A DNA stretch of 11,154 nt from CAYJXJ01 sp964374095 (GTDB lineage Bacteria; Elusimicrobiota; Elusimicrobia; UBA1565; UBA9628), in NCBI GenBank assembly GCA_964374095.1, contig CAYJXJ010000155.1, positions 1 through 11,154 on the forward strand, written 5' to 3'. The first letter of the stretch is position 1. Each line of letters begins with the position of its first letter. The translations under genes and the position numbers were made by a program. The notes under the pieces were generated by a model, which was not told the origin of the DNA, did no database searches, and saw only the letters and a list, made by a program, of their open reading frames with translations. Positions 5,597 to 11,047 of the stretch are shown here, piece by piece.

Positions 5597-6514
5597 CTAG
5601 AGCCCCAGGTCCGCGGCCGCTTCGGCGGGATTTGGCAGGGAAGCCGGCGCGCCCGCCGTGCGCTGGAGGATGGCTCCCCCGGGCTCGCTCACCATGAAAT
5701 TGGGCACCCCCCTGACCGGCAGCAGGCCTTCCGGATCCACGAGAGTGTCCCACCCGAAGGCGCGGGCATAGGGCTCGATGGCCGGCATGCTGTCTCTCCC
5801 CACGATGATGCGGGTATCGATCCCGCGGGTCTTGAGGTAGTCGCGCAGGGCACGGATGTCTTGAGTCGCCCGGACGCAATACCCGCACCAGGGCGCCACA
5901 TAGACGGTGAGGCACTTGGGGGTCCGGCAGGAGGCCAAGGCGACGTCGTTGTCGGCCAGGGTCTTGAGAGTGACGTCCGGAATGGCTCCGTGCGGCGTCT
6001 GGCGCGGCGCGGGGCGCGGTCTGGGGGACTCAGCCGTAAGCCCCGCCGAATCGCCGCCGCCGCCTCCACCGGTGGAGGCGGCGGCGGACTTCGCCTGATC
6101 GCGGCGGCGCGCGGCTTCGGCCCGAAGGTCCACGGCGCCTCGGGAATTCACGAGCTTCACGCTTTCCACGTGCCAGTTCGTCCCCGTCAGATCGGCGACG
6201 ATCCGGGCGTTGATTTTTCCGCCCGCGGAGTCCTTCACCACGGCGAGGGCCGCGAAACGGCCCGGCGCGATGGGGTGGACGGTTTCGAGATCCACCCGCT
6301 CCAGGGTGAGACGCGCTTCCTTGCCGGAGGAGAAGCGCCGGGTGAGTGCCCCGGTTCCTACGGGTCCGCCGAAGTGCATCTCGGCCAGGGCCTGGAAATT
6401 ATCCTGCGCCTGCTGGAGGGAGGCCGGCAATGGGTCCCGGGCCGCAGCGCGGGCGGCGAGGGCCAGGGCGATGAGGATTCCCCGGGCCAAGGCAGGGGAG
6501 AGCGCGGGCGTCAT
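5597..6514 (-). CDS. Exported thioredoxin-fold protein with N-terminal extra domain
   Basis: 305 residues from ATG 6514. The N-terminal segment (GILIALALAARAAA, 12-25) is a signal peptide or anchor. Residues ~30-130 form an unrecognised, mostly beta-type domain (RLTLERVDLETVHPI, FAALAVVKD, WHVESVKLVN). A low-complexity hinge at ~135-175 has an Ala run, six Gly and a Pro/Arg stretch. The thioredoxin-like domain spans ~180-300, with VYVAPWCGYCVRA (Cys210 and Cys213, redox CGYC) and the cis-proline Pro271 in GVPNFMV. The CxxC with aromatic Tyr resembles DsbC/DsbG- or glutaredoxin-type centres, so disulfide reduction or isomerisation in the periplasm is plausible. Cys196 and Cys201 (SCRTPKC) may form a second pair. 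A TTG at 6550 is an alternative start but lies in the -35 box. No dsb partner gene is nearby. Confidence 0.85.
   Translation of the reverse strand: MTPALSPALARGILIALALAARAAARDPLPASLQQAQDNFQALAEMHFGGPVGTGALTRRFSSGKEARLTLERVDLETVHPIAPGRFAALAVVKDSAGGKINARIVADLTGTNWHVESVKLVNSRGAVDLRAEAARRRDQAKSAAASTGGGGGGDSAGLTAESPRPRPAPRQTPHGAIPDVTLKTLADNDVALASCRTPKCLTVYVAPWCGYCVRATQDIRALRDYLKTRGIDTRIIVGRDSMPAIEPYARAFGWDTLVDPEGLLPVRGVPNFMVSEPGGAILQRTAGAPASLPNPAEAAADLGL
6054..6087. repeat. 34-bp perfect loopless palindrome inside the thioredoxin-fold gene
   Basis: Two 17-nt arms, 6054-6070 and 6071-6087, are exact reverse complements with no spacer, centred on CCACC|GGTGG. The inverted repeat encodes the Ala-run/Gly-run hinge between the two domains. 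It is the strongest inverted repeat in the window. Confidence 0.85.
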
Positions 6515-6521
6515 CCCCCAT

Positions 6522-6550
6522 ACTATAAGGGGTTTGGGCGCGATTCGCAA
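6522..6550 (-). promoter_or_regulatory. Promoter of the thioredoxin-fold gene, leaderless arrangement
   Basis: The minus strand reads TTGCGA (6550-6545), a 17-nt spacer, TATAGT (6527-6522), then 7 nt to ATG 6514. The hexamer match and spacing are good. A G-run directly before the ATG is too close to act as a normal Shine-Dalgarno. Confidence 0.65.
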
Positions 6551-6596
6551 GGCGCGGAGCTTATCACCCCCGCCTAGTTTTTCCGATGCGACTCAG

Positions 6597-6620
6597 GGAA
6601 CTCGGTCCTGGACCGAGTCC
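6597..6620. terminator. Hairpin downstream of the alpha/beta hydrolase gene
   Basis: GGAACTCGGTCCTGGACCGAGTCC folds into a stem of about 10 bp with one bulged A. It sits 27 nt beyond the hydrolase stop and well upstream of the next promoter on the same strand. No U-tract follows on either strand, so it is at best a Rho-assisted or transcript-stabilising hairpin. Confidence 0.35.
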
Positions 6621-6646
6621 GCCATGCCTGATACCGGGAAACTTCG

Positions 6647-7570
6647 CTACCTCAGGCCGCGGACGAATTCCGTCACAGGCTCCGTGATCTGGTCGTCCTT
6701 CGCTCCGAAACCGAGCACCATGTCGTAGTGGTCGTAACCGTCCAACCTGAGCACCCTGGCCTGCACGCCGGCCCGCTCCAGCCGCCGGCGGGCCTCTTCG
6801 GCTTGGGGGATCATGTACCCAAAATCCCGTCCCCCGATGCCGATAAGGACCGGAGGCATTCCCGGGTGGAGGAGATGGATCGGCGAGTAGCGCTTCAAGC
6901 GCGCTTCATCGCGGCCGAAAACCGCGTAGGTCACCCGGCTGTTGAAGGCGTCGTCGTGGCGGTCGCGCATGTCGGCCAGGTCCCAGACCGCCGAAAGGGG
7001 GAGGTACCCACGCACGGATTTGGGGTCCAGGCCCCGGCCCCGGTGGAGGGACTCGTCGCAGGCGAGCAGGGCGGCGAGGTGCCCGCCCGCGGAGTGGCCC
7101 ATGACGAATATTCGCGCGGGATCGCCTCCATGGGCGGCGGCGTTCTCTTGAGTCCAGCGCAGGGCGGCCAGGACGTCGTCGAGCATGCCCTCGATGCCGG
7201 TCTCGGGCGAGAGACGGTAGCTCGTGATAACGCAGCCGATCCCTTCGCGGGCCAGCGCCCGGCCCACCGAGCCGTAGAGGCCGGAGGCGAAGGCGAAGTA
7301 ATTCCGGTCCCCCTCAACCCAGTAGCCGCCGTGGATGAACAGGACCACGGGCACGCCGCGCGCTCCCTCAGGCATGTACAAGTCCAGGCGGTGCTTGGGG
7401 TGGGGGCTTCCCGGCAGGTAGGCCACGTCCCTGACCTCCGTGACCGGGCCGGGATTGCGCCGGAGGCGCCAGCGGGTGGACTGCCGCCAGTGGCCGAGGG
7501 CCCAGACCAGCGTGCCCGTGGCGAGCAGGGAGGTCCCGAGAATCCAGCCGCGCCTGCCGCGGAGAGTCAT
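6647..7570 (-). CDS. Membrane-anchored alpha/beta hydrolase (carboxylesterase / kynurenine formamidase-like)
   Basis: 307 residues from ATG 7570. Residues 8-26 (GWILGTSLLATGTLVWALG), after a basic MTLRGRR start, form an N-terminal membrane anchor or uncleaved signal. The catalytic domain has the oxyanion motif HGGYW at 80-84, the nucleophile elbow GHSAGG with Ser160, Asp249 in IGGRDF and His281 in YDHYD. This is the BD-FAE/esterase-type alpha/beta hydrolase pattern (HGGxW plus GxSxGG), as in carboxylesterases and kynurenine formamidases. No kynurenine-pathway neighbours are seen, so the substrate is open. The frame extends upstream to 7669, but those residues are Arg/Pro-rich noise that overlaps another coding frame. 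The ATG overlaps the TGA of the upstream open tail (ATGA). There is no Shine-Dalgarno or -10 here, implying coupled translation. Confidence 0.88.
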   Translation of the reverse strand: MTLRGRRGWILGTSLLATGTLVWALGHWRQSTRWRLRRNPGPVTEVRDVAYLPGSPHPKHRLDLYMPEGARGVPVVLFIHGGYWVEGDRNYFAFASGLYGSVGRALAREGIGCVITSYRLSPETGIEGMLDDVLAALRWTQENAAAHGGDPARIFVMGHSAGGHLAALLACDESLHRGRGLDPKSVRGYLPLSAVWDLADMRDRHDDAFNSRVTYAVFGRDEARLKRYSPIHLLHPGMPPVLIGIGGRDFGYMIPQAEEARRRLERAGVQARVLRLDGYDHYDMVLGFGAKDDQITEPVTEFVRGLR

Positions 7571-7764
7571 CGCGAGGGGCCGCCGCACCAGGCCTGGGCG
7601 GTCCACGCCGCCACGCGGCCGGTCACCTTGCGCGCCCCGGCGAGGTTCGGGTGGTTGATGTCGAGCCACTCGTTCCCGGCGACGGTCGCCAGGAGCAGGA
7701 GGAGGAACTCAGGGTTGGTGTAGAGCACGTTCGAATGAGAGACTATTGCGATCGGACGGGGCCT
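7567..7764 (-). pseudogene. 65-codon open tail without a proper start; possible SGNH-hydrolase C-terminus
   Basis: The minus strand is open from just after the methyltransferase stop to a TGA at 7569-7567. The product reads IAIVSHSNVLYTNPEF, then five Leu, ATVAGNEWLDINHPNLAGAR and KVTGRVAAWTAQAWCGG. The codons are G/C-ending and protein-like. The only usual start is GTG 7728 (53 residues), with no Shine-Dalgarno. DINHPNLAGARKV resembles the C-terminal DxxH block of SGNH/GDSL hydrolases (Asp-x-x-His near HPNxxG), but the GDS block and the rest are missing. In another frame ATG 7768 overlaps the methyltransferase stop (ATGA) and runs only 19 codons. I infer a gene between the two neighbours that lost its 5' part or was frameshifted. 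The ATGA overlap with the downstream hydrolase shows its 3' end was a real gene end. Confidence 0.5.
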
Positions 7765-8757
7765 TCATGGGCCGGACCGGCGCACCCTCTCGAGACGCAG
7801 CATGTGGTTGTCCTTGCGATCCGCGTTCAGGGCATGGTGGAGGAAGGGATCGGTCTCCCAGCGCAGGACCTCGTTGCATGGCTTGTAGGGATAAAGGAGG
7901 GGGTTGTTGTCGTAGTCCCCGACTTCCTTGCGGCGGTTGATGTTGAGGAACAGCCCGCCGTCCTTGACGCTGAGTTGGACGAGCTCCAGGTAGCCCGCCA
8001 CCTGCTCCCGCGTCATCTCCTGGAACGAGTCGATGTTGAGGGCCGCGTCGTAGCAGGCTTCGGGGAGGCGGCGGGCCTGAGCGTGAGGGACGAGGAGAAA
8101 GCCCGGCTCCGCCGGCAACGGTCCGTCGAGCCGATGCGCGAAGCGGATGGGGCGTTCGGGGAAGAAGTGGCGCAGAGTGAGCGCGGCGTGGAGAAGCATC
8201 TCCGGAAGGTCGACGATCGCGTAGTGGCGAAGCCCGAAGCGGCGGGCCAGCAGGACGGCGAGGTTTCCCGTCCCGCCTCCGATCTCGATCACCGAGGAGT
8301 CGGCGCCGAGCCCTCCGCCGTCTTCGAGGACGCATGAGACGTGAAAGAGCTTGGCGGTGTTGTAATGGCTGGCGACGACCCCCAGTTCCCCGCAGGTCTT
8401 GAGGTAGTCCTCCCCTACGCCGAGGAGTTTCAAGGCCCGCTCGAAGCGCGGGTAGGCCATCAGGTGGTCGGGGCCCGGGGCGTTGAGGCTGACGCTCCAG
8501 AGGCGGTTGGCGAGCCTGCGCGCGGCCGCCTGGGCGAGATACGCCAGGCGCAGGCGCGCCCGGGCCCAACCATCCCGGTCGTCTCCCTGAAGTATGAAGT
8601 TGTAGCCGCGGTTGGCCCCGGGCAGAAAGCCCGCGTCCCGGCGCGGGGTGAAGTCGTGGATGATGGCCTCCCACATCTCGGACTTGGGGGAGGGCAGGTC
8701 CCCGGAGGCCACCGCGGTCCGCAGGGACGTCCAGTCCTCCTCAAAGGAGTCGGTCAC
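7765..8757 (-). CDS. Putative sugar O-methyltransferase (NanM-type, SAM-dependent)
   Basis: 330 residues from GTG 8757. The Rossmann methyltransferase core begins at SSVIEIGGGTGNLAVLLARR (154-173; SAM motif I), followed by YAIVDLPEMLL (179-189; acidic motif II) and AALNIDSFQEMTREQ (238-252). IEIGGGxG.LA, VDLPEM and N-x-S-x-QEM are the landmarks of the putative sugar O-methyltransferase family found near polysaccharide clusters. The N-terminal ~150 residues are family-specific and include FERALKLLG. The probable role is methylating a sugar in an exopolysaccharide, O-antigen or glycan. No glycosyltransferase is visible in the window, so it may be a lone gene or the end of a cluster. The GTG start fits a -10 box 7 nt upstream; the next in-frame Met, Met28, would cost 27 residues. 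It heads a minus-strand unit with the 7567-7764 tail and the hydrolase. Confidence 0.88.
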   Translation of the reverse strand: MTDSFEEDWTSLRTAVASGDLPSPKSEMWEAIIHDFTPRRDAGFLPGANRGYNFILQGDDRDGWARARLRLAYLAQAAARRLANRLWSVSLNAPGPDHLMAYPRFERALKLLGVGEDYLKTCGELGVVASHYNTAKLFHVSCVLEDGGGLGADSSVIEIGGGTGNLAVLLARRFGLRHYAIVDLPEMLLHAALTLRHFFPERPIRFAHRLDGPLPAEPGFLLVPHAQARRLPEACYDAALNIDSFQEMTREQVAGYLELVQLSVKDGGLFLNINRRKEVGDYDNNPLLYPYKPCNEVLRWETDPFLHHALNADRKDNHMLRLERVRRSGP

Positions 8758-8764
8758 CGGCGAG

Positions 8765-8794
8765 AGTCTAGCGTGAAGCGGCCGCGGGGCGCAA
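8765..8794 (-). promoter_or_regulatory. Promoter of the methyltransferase gene, leaderless arrangement
   Basis: The minus strand reads TTGCGC (8794-8789), an 18-nt spacer, TAGACT (8770-8765), then 7 nt to GTG 8757. The geometry matches the thioredoxin-fold gene promoter, and this supports GTG 8757 as the real start. Confidence 0.5.
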
Positions 8795-8827
8795 GCCGGC
8801 GCGGCTCTCCACCATGGGACCAGCCGC

Positions 8828-9130
8828 GTGGGGGATGTGGTGCCGCGTGAAGTCCATGGCTATCCCGGGCACTTCTTCATCAAGCGGCGTCCCCGGGGCC
8901 GCGGGGGGAGTTCGGAGGGCCACCAGGAGATGTACTGCGTCGTCGACACCGGACCCAAGTTCATCATCCTCAAGTACGACGTGGCCTACCGAGAGGACTC
9001 AAGCCTGGAGCCTTGCCAGGAGTCCTACCTGGGGGATTTCCAGCAGCTCTGCGATTCCCTCTATCCGGCAACCCCCCGCGCCAATCCCAAGCCCCGCCGC
9101 CCGCGCCAGGGCGAAACGGGCTCGCGATAG
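8828..9130 (+). CDS. Small protein of unknown function, possibly a 5'-truncated remnant
   Basis: 100 residues from GTG 8828; GTG 8837 and 8840 are alternatives. Protein-like stretches are EVHGYPGHFFIKRR (8-21), QEMYCVVDTGPKFIILKYDV (33-52) and EPCQESYLGDFQQLCDSLYP (61-80), ending in a basic Pro/Arg tail. There are three Cys (37, 63, 75), no signal peptide and no transmembrane helix. I do not recognise a family. The frame is open back to 8777 without an ATG, no Shine-Dalgarno or -10 sits at the proper distance, and the start region abuts the divergent methyltransferase promoter. The real start is therefore uncertain, and a lost 5' end is possible. Other frames here give only low-complexity Ser/Arg-rich translations, which supports this one. 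Confidence 0.55.
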   Translation: MGDVVPREVHGYPGHFFIKRRPRGRGGSSEGHQEMYCVVDTGPKFIILKYDVAYREDSSLEPCQESYLGDFQQLCDSLYPATPRANPKPRRPRQGETGSR

Positions 9131-9142
9131 TCTTCCTGTATC

Positions 9143-9157
9143 GGGACCAAAGGTCCC
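9143..9157. terminator. Short hairpin after the small-protein gene
   Basis: GGGACC-AAA-GGTCCC is a perfect 6-bp stem with a 3-nt loop, 12 nt past the TAG at 9128-9130. No U-tract follows, so its role as a terminator is uncertain. Confidence 0.3.
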
Positions 9158-9181
9158 AGAGGGCGCCTAGGTCTGAATGGC

Positions 9182-9207
9182 TTGCGGTCACCGGACTGTG
9201 GTACAAT
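9182..9207 (+). promoter_or_regulatory. Extended -10 promoter of the EEP phosphodiesterase gene
   Basis: TGG-TACAAT (9199-9207) is an extended -10 with a 5/6 hexamer, ending 6 nt before ATG 9214. TTGCGG (9182-9187) is upstream, but its 14-nt spacer is too short, so the extended -10 may do most of the work. No Shine-Dalgarno is present. Confidence 0.55.
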
Positions 9208-9213
9208 TGACCA

Positions 9214-10194
9214 ATGCCGGGAAGGTTGACCGTCGCCGCGCTGTCGGCCGCAATGCTCGCGAGCCCTGCCGCCCTGCGTGCCGCCGTCGACCTGGGCCGG
9301 GCCATGGGGGATTTGCGCGCGGGCCTGCGCGCGGAGGCCCAATCCCTGCGGTCGCGTCCCGCCCCCGCCGCCCCCCGGGAGATGGTCCTGCGCGTGCTGA
9401 CCTACAACATCTGGGGCATCCCGCTCGGAGACGACGAAAAGCGCATCGGGCGCCACGCCCGCTACGGCGAGATCGGGCGCATGCTCGCGGCCCGGCGCGC
9501 CGCGGGGACCGCCCCCCATATCGTGGCCATCCAGGAGGCTTTCCACCCCCGGACCGCCGAACTCGCCCGGGAGGCCGGCTACCCGCATGTCCGCTACGGA
9601 GGCAAGGAGCGCCGCCCCGGACTGCTTCCGAGCGGCCTCGTCGTTCTGAGCGAGTTTCCCATCGAGGCCTACGGTACCGTGAGCTTCCGCGAGTGCACGG
9701 GCATGGACTGCTTCGCCAACAAGGGCGCCATGCATGTCCGCATCGCGGTTCCCGGGCTCCCGCAGCCCATCGAGTTCTTCAACACCCATCTCAACGCCGA
9801 CTCGGAGAGCCCGAGCCCGCCCCCCGAGGAGACCCGGCGCATCCGCATCACCCAGATCGAGCAGATCGTCCCCTTCATGCGGGCCGCCGTCGTTGCCGGC
9901 GCCCCGGTGATCTTTCCCGGCGATTTTAACTTCCGTCCTCCGGAGGCGGACTACCTGCTGATGGGGGCCTATCCGCTTGCCAACGTCGCGGATCAGTGCC
10001 TGCGCGGCTCCTGCACCGGCGACCGGGATCCCGGGCCGGTGTGGGGCGAGTCGGTGGACCATCAGTTCTACGCCTCCGGGTCCGAGGTCGCCCTGACCCC
10101 TGTCCACGTCGAGCAGACTTTCAAGGAACCCGTGGACGGGACCCCGCTCTCGGACCACGTCGGTCTGGAAGCCCACTACCGGCTCACCTGGTAG
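9214..10194 (+). CDS. Secreted EEP-superfamily phosphodiesterase, neutral sphingomyelinase-like
   Basis: 326 residues. Residues 1-24 are a signal peptide (MPGRLTVAALSAAMLASPAA). The endonuclease/exonuclease/phosphatase fold starts at LRVLTYNIWGIPLGDD (Asn65). Metal and catalytic residues appear in order: Glu108 in IVAIQEAF, His192 and Asn194 in FFNTHLNADSE, Asp237 and Asn239 in FPGDFNF, and Asp314-His315 in PLSDHVGLEAHY. NxWGIP, SGLVVLSEFPI (140-150) and CFANKGAM (166-173, Lys170) are the marks that separate neutral sphingomyelinases from nucleases in this superfamily. A Mg2+-dependent phosphodiesterase acting on a phospholipid head group outside the cell is therefore likely. Cys161/166 and Cys262/267 could form disulfides. 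ATG 9214 fits an extended -10 ending 6 nt upstream. Monocistronic, convergent with the glycosylase gene. Nuclease activity is the alternative. Confidence 0.9.
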   Translation: MPGRLTVAALSAAMLASPAALRAAVDLGRAMGDLRAGLRAEAQSLRSRPAPAAPREMVLRVLTYNIWGIPLGDDEKRIGRHARYGEIGRMLAARRAAGTAPHIVAIQEAFHPRTAELAREAGYPHVRYGGKERRPGLLPSGLVVLSEFPIEAYGTVSFRECTGMDCFANKGAMHVRIAVPGLPQPIEFFNTHLNADSESPSPPPEETRRIRITQIEQIVPFMRAAVVAGAPVIFPGDFNFRPPEADYLLMGAYPLANVADQCLRGSCTGDRDPGPVWGESVDHQFYASGSEVALTPVHVEQTFKEPVDGTPLSDHVGLEAHYRLTW

Positions 10195-10285
10195 CTCCGG
10201 ACCGCCGGCTTCTTGGGATGGCGCGGGCCTTCCCATGCCCAGGCCTCCAGCCGGAAGCGCCGACGCACCCGTCGGGACGGATTTG

Positions 10286-11008
10286 TCACGGCAGCGAGAT
10301 CCCGAGCTTGGCTAAAGCGGCGCGGGCCAACGGCTCCCACCCACGGTTGGCCGCGGGGTTGGCGGGGCTGGGATGCGGGAGGCTCCCGAAGCGGACCGGC
10401 AGGTCCGCAAGGGCCGTCCGTGCCCTTCGTTCGGCGTAGGCTCCGACCCCGACGACCCAGCTTGGCGCGAGGACCGAAACCAAGCGCCGTAAGGCGCCAT
10501 CGCAGGCCTCTTCCAGATCGGCGCGCTCCTTGGGGCGGAGCTTGTCCGGCGTGAGATTGGTTCCCTCCGTCCCCAAGAAAAGCAGCGGGCAGTAATTGGC
10601 CACGAAGAACCGTTCGAAGAACCGCTCCGGCGTCTTGAAGGCGCCCCTCGCCCAGCCCTATAGGCGCGCCCCGCTCACCTCGCGCCGCGGGCAGGCGAAG
10701 CCCATCACCGGCCGAGCCGGATGTTCCCGGCTCGGCCGCCTGACGTGAGCCTCGACCTTAAGCCACTCCTTAGCCGTTGTCACCTCGCCGAAAGGTATCC
10801 CCGTTTGTGCCATTCCCCAAGGCCCAGGATTCATGCCCAAAAGAAGCACTTCCTTGGGTCCCTTAGCATAGCGGCGCAGATACAGCTCGAAAGGCTTCCA
10901 GGCGTACTCAAGCGGGTTATACACATGCGCGACCGGCGGGTGAAAGCGCATCGCTCCGGCCGCGGCGCTCAGGTCGCGGTAGAGGCGCTCGATGGTCCGG
11001 GACTTCAT
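10286..11008 (-). pseudogene. smug1: SMUG1-type uracil-DNA glycosylase interrupted by one in-frame amber codon
   Basis: 240 codon positions from ATG 11008 to TGA 10288-10286, one continuous frame broken only by TAG at 10660-10658 (position 117). Before it lie VYNPLEYAWKPFELYLRRY, the active-site block GMNPGPWGMAQTGIPFGE (58-75) and CPRREVSGARL. After it lie GWARGAFKTPERFF, VANYCPLLFL, LTPDKL, WVVGVGAYAERRAR and the substrate-binding HPSPANPAANRGW. Human SMUG1 has SGARFWGFF here, so the stop replaces the conserved Trp; TGG to TAG is one base. The intact protein would remove uracil and oxidised pyrimidines from DNA. TAG ends several intact neighbours, so it is an ordinary stop here. The codon use, especially in the first half, is less G/C-ending than in neighbouring genes. 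Upstream starts at ATG 11035 or TTG 11047 are possible; 11035 overlaps an upstream TGA (ATGA). Confidence 0.88.
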
Positions 11009-11018
11009 ATCCGGTCGG

Positions 11019-11047
11019 GATATAGGAACCGTCATTTCAGTGCCCAA
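11019..11047 (-). promoter_or_regulatory. Candidate promoter of the SMUG1-type gene
   Basis: The minus strand reads TTGGGC (11047-11042), a 17-nt spacer, TATATC (11024-11019), then 10 nt to ATG 11008. The gap to the start is a little longer than in the other promoters here. If ATG 11035 is the true start, this reading is wrong. Confidence 0.35.

Noticed and set aside
8814..9170. 118-codon plus-strand frame starting ATG 8814
   Set aside because: It overlaps the 8828 frame and gives a Ser/Arg/Pro-rich product with a long Ser run, typical of a wrong frame in GC-rich DNA.
9061..10236. 391-codon minus-strand open frame
   Set aside because: It is antisense to the EEP phosphodiesterase gene, which has a signal peptide, promoter and full motif set. 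The antisense product has no recognisable domain.
10658..10660. Amber codon read as a programmed recoding site
   Set aside because: Several intact neighbouring genes end in TAG, and the replaced residue is Trp, which TAG is not known to encode. No stem-loop signal was seen. Mutation or error is simpler.
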